This document shows positions 1 to 7,073 of a stretch of 19,790 nt of DNA, piece by piece; the stretch's first letter is position 1, and each line of letters starts with the position of its first letter. The translations under genes were made by a program, and so were the position numbers. A model generated the notes under the pieces. The model saw only the letters and a list, made by a program, of their open reading frames with translations. It was not told the origin of the DNA and made no database searches. The stretch is from Spirochaetales bacterium (GTDB taxonomy: Bacteria > Spirochaetota > Spirochaetia > DSM-27196 > SKKC01), in contig SLAN01000042.1 in NCBI GenBank assembly GCA_007126865.1, forward strand, positions 1-19,790, in the 5' to 3' direction.

Positions 1-611
1 AGACGGCCGCTGAGCAAAACCAGGGCTCCGATTACACAGATGCTGAATGCGAGCGGCGCCAGCGCAGGTACCAGAAAACGTTCGTGGCTATTCAAGGTCC
101 CGACCAGAACCGCGGCGACACTGATAAAGAACAGATACGGGATGATATAGCGAAAAAGCGAAGCGGCGAGCTCGGCCCGTGGGGCATCCGGGAAGTCGAG
201 TATGACCGAGATAACCGGCCCGCTCCAGATAATCGATGCGACGATCAGCGGAATCAGGACTATTCCCTGCATCGTGAGTATGGTGCGGATCAGTCGTCGC
301 GCACCGTCCTTCTCTCGGTCGCGAACAATTCGTTCTGAGAGAACCGGTATAAACGCCGATGAGAGCGCCCCTTCGGCGAGTAGTTTTCGAAGATTGTTCG
401 GAATCACGAAGACAAGATGCAGGACGTCGGCGCGCGCGCCGGCACCGAATACTGCACCGATAACCGCCATCTTTACAAAGCCCAGCAGGCGCGATGCAAA
501 TGTGGCGCCCATAACGACAGCGGCATCGCGCGCACTCCGACGCATGGAACGCGACGCTTCATTCATCGGCGGAGCCTGCATATCGTCGGAGGAAATCCGT
601 TCGAAACTCAT
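1..611 (-). CDS. murJ: MurJ (MviN) lipid II flippase, N-terminal part, cut by the left edge
   Basis: My reverse translation gives about 203 residues that run off position 1 without a stop. MurJ is an inner-membrane MOP-superfamily transporter that flips lipid II for peptidoglycan synthesis. The family signature is clear: SRLLGF near residue 40, an Asp in GARADV, then NNLRKLLAEGALSSAFIPVLSE, followed by hydrophobic helices. The Arg of SRLLGF, the Asp, the Arg of NLRK and the Glu of AEGA match residues conserved in E. coli MurJ, but the usual R-D after LGF is K-M here. I chose the ATG at 611 because GGAG lies 6 nt upstream. In-frame ATGs at 581, 566 and 545 have poorer ribosome sites. From 611 the gene overlaps the 3' end of tgt by 53 nt, so it is probably co-transcribed with it. 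Confidence 0.93.
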   Translation of the reverse strand, partial: MSFERISSDDMQAPPMNEASRSMRRSARDAAVVMGATFASRLLGFVKMAVIGAVFGAGARADVLHLVFVIPNNLRKLLAEGALSSAFIPVLSERIVRDREKDGARRLIRTILTMQGIVLIPLIVASIIWSGPVISVILDFPDAPRAELAASLFRYIIPYLFFISVAAVLVGTLNSHERFLVPALAPLAFSICVIGALVLLSGR

Positions 612-1686
612 CGAAATCTCCGCGCGCTATCGCCGCACGCGCTTCGGCGACCAACCGCGCAAGGAATCCGAGATTGTGCAACGTACCAATCATCGGACCG
701 ATCATCTCACGACTCATTAACATATGCCTGACATACGCCCGTGAATACTCGCGTACAGAATCGGCGCTCCACTCGGGGTCGATCGGTCCGAAGTCGTAAC
801 GGAAACGCTCGTTTTTCAATGCGATCCGTCCGTCACGGGTAAATACCGTTCCGTTCCGTGCGATCCGAGTGGGAAAAACACAGTCGAACATGTCGACACC
901 TGAACCGATAGCCTCGAGTACATATTCCGGCGTTCCGATACCCATAACATATCTTGGTCGATCCCACGGCAGGAACCGGGCCGTCTCTACCATCGTTTCA
1001 CGGAACAGATCAAACGGCTCACCAACCGAAAGACCACCGAGGGCATATCCCGGAAAATCGAGTTCAACGATTTCCGATGCACTCCTTCGCCGGAGATCGG
1101 GATGGAAGTGCCCCTGTACGATACCGAATGCCACCCCGGCATAATCTGACCCGCACCGTTCCCATGCTCGACGTGCACGTGCGGCCCACTTCGTGGTCAA
1201 CTCAACAGCCTGTTCGGCTTCCGAACGCGAAGCGTCGTATCCGGTACATACATCCAGCACCATTTGGATGTCGCTTCCCAGAACTTCCTGAATTCCCACG
1301 ACCGATTCCGGTGTCAGCGTATGGTACGACCCATCAATGTGACTGCGGAACTCGACTCCGTCGTCACGGAGCTTCCGAAAGTCCGAGAGTGAGAAGATCT
1401 GATACCCTCCCGAATCGGTAAGCAGATTCCCATGCCATCCGGTGAACCGATGCAAGCCGCCGGATTCTTCGATTACGTCCGTCCCGGGTCGTAAGTAGAG
1501 ATGATACGTATTCGCGAGCATCAAGCGGTAGCCGAGCTCGTAGATATCCGAGTGAAATGCACCTTTTACAGCCCCCGCAGTCCCGACCGGCATGAAAGCC
1601 GGAGTCTGCACAACTCCGTGCGGCAGTGCGATGGTACCCGCTCGCGCCATGGTCGTGCCGTCGCTATGGTCAATGGTGAACGTCAA
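559..1686 (-). CDS. tgt: Queuine/preQ1 tRNA-guanine transglycosylase, lacking the zinc cysteines
   Basis: A 375-residue protein of normal family length. Tgt swaps guanine-34 of GUN-anticodon tRNAs for preQ1 in the queuosine pathway. Visible family features are TPAFMPVGTAGAVKG (residues 29-42), LTDSGGYQ with the general-base Asp at 91, GIVQG, GGLSVGE, and MFDCVFPTR with the nucleophile Asp at 268. The zinc site is degenerate: the usual DPECDCxxCRxYSRAY segment reads DPEWSADSVREYSRAY, so Trp306, Ala308 and Val311 stand where three Cys ligands belong. The fourth ligand is kept as His337. The substrate motif DECT reads DVCT. The start is TTG, 8 nt after GGAG, and it places the conserved N terminus correctly; no ATG or GTG precedes it in frame. 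It lies 37 nt after lptG. Confidence 0.95.
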   Translation of the reverse strand: MTFTIDHSDGTTMARAGTIALPHGVVQTPAFMPVGTAGAVKGAFHSDIYELGYRLMLANTYHLYLRPGTDVIEESGGLHRFTGWHGNLLTDSGGYQIFSLSDFRKLRDDGVEFRSHIDGSYHTLTPESVVGIQEVLGSDIQMVLDVCTGYDASRSEAEQAVELTTKWAARARRAWERCGSDYAGVAFGIVQGHFHPDLRRRSASEIVELDFPGYALGGLSVGEPFDLFRETMVETARFLPWDRPRYVMGIGTPEYVLEAIGSGVDMFDCVFPTRIARNGTVFTRDGRIALKNERFRYDFGPIDPEWSADSVREYSRAYVRHMLMSREMIGPMIGTLHNLGFLARLVAEARAAIARGDFDEFRTDFLRRYAGSADE

Positions 1687-1723
1687 CGTATGAACTCCGC
1701 CACTACAGAAGTAATCGTGAAAC

Positions 1724-2800
1724 TCAGCTCCGCGCCCGCCGGAGTAACGCGATCGCGCAAATCAGAAACAGTCCGACCGGCAGGAACGCGCCGATCTCAG
1801 GCTCGATGTATCCGAACCGTGCGAGCATGCTACTGACGAATTGAAAGCCATAGTAGAAGACCGCGAGTGACATGGCAATCAGTATGCTGAGAAGGAGAAT
1901 GCTCTTCTTCAGACGACTGCCGACGGCACCCGCAATGAGACTGACGATAAGCGGCGTCAAAGCGAAAGCGTAGCGGTTCAAGTAGTCGGTTCGGGCCTGG
2001 CGGTACGGTAAGCCGGATTCAATACGTCGACGCACAAACTCGCGCGCCTCCTCCCGTCGCATATCCTCCACGTTCTGGCTTCCACGTCGAAATACCTCCG
2101 GCTCCACCGAATAGTCGGGGTTCTCGTAGAATGACTGCCGCCTGCTTTCGACCTCCCCGTTGCCGCTCCACTCGAAAATAATCGCATCCTCGAGATCCCA
2201 CGAGGAGCCGTTCCACACTCCGCGCCTCGCGGTCACGCGACGTTCCAACGCGCCCTCTTCATCGCGTTCGACTACGGTCACACGGTCCATGGTATCGCTC
2301 GCCCGCGCATAGTACTCAGTGAAGAAGACGAGTCGACCGCCGTCGCTCGAGACCGTGGTGTTCGTCCTGCCGACAAATCCACTCCCCAGAAGGTTCCGTT
2401 GCTCGGCTTCCTTGACCCTTCTGGTCTCGATCACGACCATGTCCTCGAACCAGAACAGAAAGCCGCCCGAGAGCACGCCCATCAACAGTATCGGAACAAG
2501 AAAACGACCGAGCCGCCTCCCGGCGCCGAATACGGCGATAAGCTCGTTGTTCGAGTATAGACTTCCCATCGTGAAGCTTATTGAGAAAAGCAAGGAAAGC
2601 GGCAACGCGTACACCGTGGCCTGAGGGAGATAGAGCAGCTGTTGACGAATGATAGCACGTGCGGGAATGTTGCGGTCCACATAGCTCACTACATGCTCGA
2701 ACAGCTCCACAAGCTGCAACAAGAGAACACAGAAAAGAAAGGAGTATATGAAGATGGGGATGAATTCGCGCAAAAGCATTCGATCGAGGCGGAATTTCAT
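1724..2800 (-). CDS. lptG: LptF/LptG-family permease, second copy (LptG-like)
   Basis: A 358-residue inner-membrane protein of normal family length. LptF and LptG form the transmembrane heterodimer of the LptB2FG ABC exporter, which extracts lipopolysaccharide from the inner membrane. The layout is typical: one N-terminal helix (about residues 12-34), two more helices before residue 125 with the signature SNNELIAVFGAG, a periplasmic beta-rich domain (about 130-270), and three C-terminal helices starting near RYAFALTPLIVSLIAGAVG. The ATG at 2800 overlaps the stop of the upstream paralogue as ATGA and has GAGGG about 8 nt upstream; a longer reading from 2932 would run deep into the neighbour. 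Which of the two copies is LptF and which LptG is uncertain. Whether the substrate is LPS or another glycolipid cannot be read from the sequence. Confidence 0.88.
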   Translation of the reverse strand: MKFRLDRMLLREFIPIFIYSFLFCVLLLQLVELFEHVVSYVDRNIPARAIIRQQLLYLPQATVYALPLSLLFSISFTMGSLYSNNELIAVFGAGRRLGRFLVPILLMGVLSGGFLFWFEDMVVIETRRVKEAEQRNLLGSGFVGRTNTTVSSDGGRLVFFTEYYARASDTMDRVTVVERDEEGALERRVTARRGVWNGSSWDLEDAIIFEWSGNGEVESRRQSFYENPDYSVEPEVFRRGSQNVEDMRREEAREFVRRRIESGLPYRQARTDYLNRYAFALTPLIVSLIAGAVGSRLKKSILLLSILIAMSLAVFYYGFQFVSSMLARFGYIEPEIGAFLPVGLFLICAIALLRRARS

Positions 2801-4083
2801 CGACGCGCCCTCTCCATAAGAAACCACACCCCGAAGATGGTGACCACGATATTGGGAGCCCACATCGTCAACCAGGCCGGGATCTGCGGATGTTGAACGC
2901 CAAGTGTCTGTCCACCGAAGATTGAAGCCCAATACAGAAACGACACGAACAGACCGACTCCGAACCCGATCGCGCGCCCACTCTTGCGGGCTGTGAGCCC
3001 GACCGGAAACGCGAATATCACGAACGCGATTGTTGAAGCGGGAATCGAGAACTTCTTATGAAACTCGATCAGATTCAGCTGAAGGCTGCGGCTGGTAATG
3101 CTCCTTTCGCGTTCTTCGCGAAGATCGCTTACGAGGGTCGACAGAGAACCGAGCGCACCGTCGGTGGTAGTCCGCCCGGCGGCAACATCCCGTTCCAGCT
3201 CCTGATACCGATCGACGAGTCGGCGTTCGATCGACTTAACCCTGGCGTCTCTCGCGGCGATCCGTTCCTCCAGGTCACGACGCTGGTCCTGCACCATCGC
3301 CCAGACATCGACCGAACTCATCTCTCGCGCCGTGGGATTTTGAAGCGTAATCGATATGTCGCGCAGAAGAATGTTGTACGTCATCTCGCGAGTTGTCGCG
3401 TAATCGAAGTCCTCGGCATTGCCACCGACCGGATCGTGGAGCGACACGTCCGCGAGGCGTAAAGAAATAACGCCGCTGCGATCGGCATCTTCTTCGAGAA
3501 ATGCCTGACGTGCGCTTATGACGCGTTCACGCGACCGCCGGCCGGTTTCGACGATCAGAAGGTCCCGAATAACCCCTTCCTCTACTTCCCCGCTCACCAG
3601 CACCAGATCCTGGAACTCACGAGCCGCATACGCCTCGAACTCCAGGTCGGGATTCGAGAGCACCAGCTCTCGATATCGGCGAACCAGATTGAGATTCCCG
3701 ACAGGTAACAGGTAGTCGTTCGTGAGGAAGGTCGCGAGTGAGAAGAGGACCCCTATGATGAGCACCGGCGTGAATAGCCTGCGAATGCTTACGCCGCTCG
3801 CTCGCATCGCGATAATCTCGTTATCACTGTTTAACCTGCCGATCGCCATCAGACAGCCCACGAGGCTGCCGAACGGCACCGCAAGTGCGACAATGCTCGG
3901 AAGCGAGTACCATAGAAGCTCGAGTACATCGACAACCGGCACCTGCTTCTCGAGAATATCCTCCGCGAGCAGCAGGAGCTGGTTGATGAGAAAGATGCAG
4001 AAAAAGAAGAGGAACGCGACGACAAACGAGAAAAACACCTCGCCCGCCACGTACCATTCGATCCGCCGCCTTCGAAAAACCAT
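2797..4083 (-). CDS. lptF: LptF/LptG-family permease, first copy, with a coiled-coil insertion
   Basis: A 428-residue inner-membrane permease, about 60-70 residues longer than its partner and the family norm. It has an N-terminal helix (about 13-38), two helices near 62-85 and 103-122 with SDNEIIAMRASG between them, a periplasmic domain (about 125-260), and three C-terminal helices from about 346 onward that begin with FHKKFSIPASTIAFVIFAFPVGL, typical of LptF. The extra length is a charged stretch at about residues 263-335, rich in E, R, K and D with heptad-like spacing, placed just before the fourth helix; I read it as a coiled coil facing the periplasm. The gene overlaps lptG by 4 nt and should be co-translated with it. 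The ATG at 4083 has CGGGG about 7 nt upstream. Confidence 0.9.
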   Translation of the reverse strand: MVFRRRRIEWYVAGEVFFSFVVAFLFFFCIFLINQLLLLAEDILEKQVPVVDVLELLWYSLPSIVALAVPFGSLVGCLMAIGRLNSDNEIIAMRASGVSIRRLFTPVLIIGVLFSLATFLTNDYLLPVGNLNLVRRYRELVLSNPDLEFEAYAAREFQDLVLVSGEVEEGVIRDLLIVETGRRSRERVISARQAFLEEDADRSGVISLRLADVSLHDPVGGNAEDFDYATTREMTYNILLRDISITLQNPTAREMSSVDVWAMVQDQRRDLEERIAARDARVKSIERRLVDRYQELERDVAAGRTTTDGALGSLSTLVSDLREERERSITSRSLQLNLIEFHKKFSIPASTIAFVIFAFPVGLTARKSGRAIGFGVGLFVSFLYWASIFGGQTLGVQHPQIPAWLTMWAPNIVVTIFGVWFLMERARR

Positions 4084-4115
4084 CGTTGACCCCGGCGGTA
4101 GTGGTTATGCGGCCT

Positions 4116-4159
4116 GCCGCTTCCCACCGGCCTTCACTTCGAAGACCGGTGGGAACGGC
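4116..4159 (-). other. Strong hairpin in the pnp-lptF gap
   Basis: The arms 4121-4130 (TTCCCACCGG) and 4146-4155 (CCGGTGGGAA) are perfect inverted repeats. With one unpaired base they extend outward by a GCCG/CGGC clamp, giving a stem of about 14 bp and a 15-nt loop. No U-tract follows on either strand, so it is not a classical intrinsic terminator. It may protect or process the 3' end of the rpsO-pnp mRNA, or slow polymerase in a Rho-type termination zone; both roles are inference. Confidence 0.6.
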
Positions 4160-4181
4160 TGAACCGCTGTCCGGCGCGAAC

Positions 4182-4253
4182 GCAGCGCGATTCCGATCGT
4201 CGCGTGCAGCGCGATTCCGATCGTCGCGTGCAGCGCGATTCCGATCGTTAGCT
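4182..4253. repeat. Three tandem 24-bp repeats
   Basis: Units start at 4182, 4206 and 4230. The first two are identical (GCAGCGCGATTCCGATCGTC, then GCGT). The third diverges only in its last few bases, and a fourth starts at 4254 but breaks off after about 8 bases. Each intact unit has its own dyad, CGCGA, nine bases, TCGCG. The array fills part of the 195-nt gap between pnp and lptF. I see no promoter in this gap. Confidence 0.85.
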
Positions 4254-4278
4254 GCAGCGACGTTGAAGACCGCCCGCC

Positions 4279-6471
4279 TCAGCGACGATTACGGCCGCCA
4301 CGGCGTCCGCCCGAGCCACCCCCATCGCGCGGCTCACGATGCTTCTCTCGGGACCTTTTTTCGTCGGAAGCCGCGTCCCCTCGCGGCGCCACCTTGTCCC
4401 TATTCTCCTCTTCGTAAATGAGCTTCAGGTTGAAGCGCCCCATCTTGTCGATTTCCATGATCTTAACGGGAACTTCCTGCCCGAGCTGCAGCACGTCCTC
4501 GACCGACTCTACCCGGTGGTCGGCCATCTTCGAGATATGGCACAACCCTTCACGGCCCGGCAAGAACTCGATGAACGCGCCGAAGTCGACGATACGCCGC
4601 ACAACACCGTCGTACGTCTTCCCGACCTCCGGCTCCTCGAGTAACGACATGAACGCAGCTTTTGCCGCTTCGGCGCCGGCCTTATCCTGGGAGTAGATGG
4701 TCACCGTTCCGTCATTGTCGATGTTCGTCGTAACATCGTGCTTCTCTGAGATCGACTTGATCGTCTTGCCGCTCGGTCCGATGAGTAGTCCAATCTTCTC
4801 CTGGTCTACGACGAAACTCAGTATTCGCGGAGCAAACTCGCTGAGGTTACTTCGAGGCGCCTCCATCGTTTCCGACATGACATTGAGAATGTGCAGGCGC
4901 CCCCGTCGTGCCTGCTCGAGGGCTTGCCTCATAACTTGTGGATCGACGTTGGAAATCTTGATATCCATCTGGAAGGCGGTAATACCGTCCTCCGTTCCGG
5001 CCACCTTGAAATCCATGTCACCGAGAGCATCTTCTTCGCCGGTTATATCGCTTATGACCACATCGGTCTCGCTATCGTGCACAAGCCCCATTGCAATACC
5101 TGCCACGGGTTTGTCGATCTTGATACCGGCATCCATGAGGCTGAGCGAACTACCGCACACCGTCGCCATGGAGCTCGAGCCGTTGGACTCGAGAATCTCG
5201 GATACGATCCGGATCGTATAGGGAAAATCACTCTTATCGGGGAGAACCGCCTGAACGGCCCGCTGTGCGAGATGACCGTGGCCTACCTCGCGCCGTCCGG
5301 TGCCGAGCCGTCCGGTTTCTCCGACCGAGAACGGCGGGAAATTGTAGTGCAACATGAAGTGCTCTCGACGATCGCCCTCAATATCGTCGAAAATCTGTTC
5401 GTCCTGGACCGTCCCGAGCGTGGTCACTGCCAACGCCTGCGTTTCTCCGCGGGTGAAGAGCCCTGAGCCGTGTGCGCGCGGCAGCACACCGACCTCACAC
5501 GTAATATCTCTGATATCCTCCGGTCCACGTCCGTCGGTGCGTATTTTTCGCTCAAGAACGGACTGGCGCAGGATCTCCTTCTCGAGCTCGTCGAGAACCG
5601 CGTTGAAGCGCTTCTCCTCTCCCTCGGGGATTCGGTCGGCGAACTTCTCATTGGCCTGCTCTACAACGGCATCGATGGCGTCTCGTCGCGCCATTTTGCC
5701 TTTCACGAAACACGCCTCTTCGAGCTTCGGCCGCGCGTAATCACGCAACTCGGAGGCAAGCTCGAACTCGGGCGGGTCATCGGGTACCGGGAGTTTCTCC
5801 TTCCCGGCCTTATCTCGCAGCTCGATTTGTGCCCGGCAAAGCGCGGCAATCGGTTCACGCGCCGCATCGATGGCATCGGCCAGCAACTCCTCCGATACTT
5901 GAGCGGCGCCACCTTCCACCATCGTAATGCCCTCTTCCGTACCGGCAACCACAATATCGAGCGTCCCGCGGTTCAGTTGCTCGAATGTAGGGTTAATCAC
6001 ATACTCGCCGTCAACCAGTGACACGCGAACGGCACCCGTCGGCCCGTCGAAAGGGATGTCGCTGATCGTAACCGCGGCAGAAGCGGCAACCATCCCGATA
6101 ACGTCGGGTGGATTCTCCTGATCCGCGGAGATGGTCGTTGGTACGATCTGAATATCGCGCTTGAACTTCTTATTGAACAACGGCCGCATCGGACGATCGA
6201 TGAGCCGCGAAACCAGTATTTCGCGATCCTTCGGTCGCCCTTCGCGCTTGATGAAGCCTCCCGGGATCTTACCGGCGGCATAGTACTTCTCGTTATAGTC
6301 CACCGAAAGCGGGAGAAAATCGACATCGAGCTCCTTGCTCGAGCAACAGACGGTAGCTATAACCGCGCTGCCGCCATACCGGGCGAAAACCGCGCCATTT
6401 GCCTGCTTTGCCAAACGGCCGCTTTCGAGAGTCAACTCCTGCGCGCCGACTTGAACCTTAACCTGTTCCAT
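4279..6471 (-). CDS. pnp: Polyribonucleotide nucleotidyltransferase (PNPase)
   Basis: A 730-residue 3'-5' phosphorolytic exoribonuclease that forms a trimeric ring and degrades mRNA in the cytoplasm. Domains in order: first RNase PH core (about 10-145, with VDYNEKYYAAGKIPGGFIKREG), helical linker, second RNase PH core (about 315-540, with SEILESNGSSSMATVCG and the metal-binding aspartates in VVISDITGEEDALGDMDF, about 470-490), KH domain (about 553-612, IGLLIGPSGKTIKSI), S1 domain (about 615-690), and a basic, Gly/Arg-rich tail from about 693. The ATG at 6471 follows AGGAAGAG and matches the family N terminus (MEQVKVQVGAQEL). A longer reading from 6612 would overlap rpsO and adds 47 unrelated residues. 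It sits 82 nt after rpsO, the usual arrangement. Confidence 0.97.
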   Translation of the reverse strand: MEQVKVQVGAQELTLESGRLAKQANGAVFARYGGSAVIATVCCSSKELDVDFLPLSVDYNEKYYAAGKIPGGFIKREGRPKDREILVSRLIDRPMRPLFNKKFKRDIQIVPTTISADQENPPDVIGMVAASAAVTISDIPFDGPTGAVRVSLVDGEYVINPTFEQLNRGTLDIVVAGTEEGITMVEGGAAQVSEELLADAIDAAREPIAALCRAQIELRDKAGKEKLPVPDDPPEFELASELRDYARPKLEEACFVKGKMARRDAIDAVVEQANEKFADRIPEGEEKRFNAVLDELEKEILRQSVLERKIRTDGRGPEDIRDITCEVGVLPRAHGSGLFTRGETQALAVTTLGTVQDEQIFDDIEGDRREHFMLHYNFPPFSVGETGRLGTGRREVGHGHLAQRAVQAVLPDKSDFPYTIRIVSEILESNGSSSMATVCGSSLSLMDAGIKIDKPVAGIAMGLVHDSETDVVISDITGEEDALGDMDFKVAGTEDGITAFQMDIKISNVDPQVMRQALEQARRGRLHILNVMSETMEAPRSNLSEFAPRILSFVVDQEKIGLLIGPSGKTIKSISEKHDVTTNIDNDGTVTIYSQDKAGAEAAKAAFMSLLEEPEVGKTYDGVVRRIVDFGAFIEFLPGREGLCHISKMADHRVESVEDVLQLGQEVPVKIMEIDKMGRFNLKLIYEEENRDKVAPRGDAASDEKRSREKHREPRDGGGSGGRRGGRNRR

Positions 6472-6495
6472 GAGTCTCTTCCTTGTGCTGTCAAG

Positions 6496-6535
6496 TGTTC
6501 GAGTATCCCTGGTGAAAACGACACAAACTCGAACA
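6496..6535 (-). promoter_or_regulatory. Hairpin in the rpsO-pnp spacer
   Basis: TGTTCGAG (6496-6503) and CTCGAACA (6528-6535) form a perfect 8-bp inverted repeat with a 24-nt loop, 24 nt ahead of the pnp start. In E. coli a stem-loop in the pnp leader is cut by RNase III and underlies PNPase autoregulation. The position here is comparable, so a similar role is reasonable but inferred. No U-tract follows. Confidence 0.5.
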
Positions 6536-6553
6536 TGAATACCGGGGTTGCAC

Positions 6554-6823
6554 CTACTTCCGCAGCCCGAGCCTTCCGAGGAGGGCGCGATAGCGGTCGA
6601 GGTCGTTATCACTGAGGTAGCGTAGCAGACGTCTGCGGCGCCCGACGAGCTGCAGCAATCCTCGTCGCGAATTATGGTCCTGCTTATGATTCTTAAAGTG
6701 CTCGGTGAGCTGCTCGATTCGCCGGGTCAGCAGAGCAATCTGCACCTCGGTATTTCCGGTGTCGTTCGGCCCCTGGCCGAACTGCTCCACGATCTCCTGC
6801 GTCTCATCCTTAGTCAGAGGCAT
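6554..6823 (-). CDS. rpsO: 30S ribosomal protein S15
   Basis: 89 residues, exactly the family length. S15 is a primary binder of the central domain of 16S rRNA. Recognisable segments are [37 protein letters not shown] and [28 protein letters not shown]; the common DTGSPEVQ reads DTGNTEVQ here. The start ATG has AGGA 4 nt upstream, with a stronger AAGGAG at 12 nt. A consensus promoter and a long leader precede it, and pnp follows, so the pair is probably its own transcription unit, possibly with read-through from truB. S15 often represses its own translation through leader RNA, which the long leader would allow. Confidence 0.98.
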   Translation of the reverse strand: MPLTKDETQEIVEQFGQGPNDTGNTEVQIALLTRRIEQLTEHFKNHKQDHNSRRGLLQLVGRRRRLLRYLSDNDLDRYRALLGRLGLRK

Positions 6824-7038
6824 GCTTCCTGTTACTCCTTACGTTGCAGCTTGGCATAATGGATACGGTGGATCGGGAGAACGCGCCGGTACAACAGCAC
6901 TGAATATACAGACGCTTTCGGCTATCCGCTGAGCTCACCGAACCCCGCCTCGATACTCGAAAGCGTCCGTCTGAAACCCCAATACCATGTGTACAGACGC
7001 GTCCACGAAAAATCGATCACCGACTCCGATTCTTTTGT
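6824..7038 (-). promoter_or_regulatory. Structured 5' leader of rpsO
   Basis: This is the region between the predicted transcription start (about 7038) and the rpsO ATG. Two adjacent helices can form: CGTCTG (6999-6994) with CAGACG (6973-6968), and directly next to it GACGCTTTCG (6967-6958) with CGAAAGCGTC (6920-6911). They abut with no unpaired base and could stack. S15 leaders in other bacteria fold into diverse protein-binding structures, so this is a candidate S15 autoregulatory element. No protein-coding gene is seen here. Confidence 0.45.
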
Positions 7039-7044
7039 CGCACA

Positions 7045-7073
7045 ATTATCGATGAGAGCTACAACTGTGTCAA
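7045..7073 (-). promoter_or_regulatory. Sigma-70-type promoter for rpsO-pnp
   Basis: On the minus strand TTGACA (7073-7068) and GATAAT (7050-7045) are separated by exactly 17 nt: a perfect -35 box and a 5/6 -10 box at ideal spacing. The TGA in the -35 box is the truB stop codon. The predicted start is near 7038, giving a leader of about 215 nt before rpsO. Confidence 0.8.

Noticed and set aside
4116..4159. Intrinsic terminator after pnp
   Set aside because: The hairpin is strong, but no U-tract follows on the minus strand, so I list it only as a hairpin.
4182..4253. CRISPR array
   Set aside because: The units are directly adjacent with no spacers, there are only three, and there are no cas genes.
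6471..6612. Extended N termini for pnp (from 6612), infB (from 11071), nusA (from 12861), rimP (from 13309) and lptG (from 2932)
   Set aside because: In each case the extra residues are unconserved and cross the upstream gene or its control region. An internal ATG with a fitting Shine-Dalgarno matches the family N terminus.
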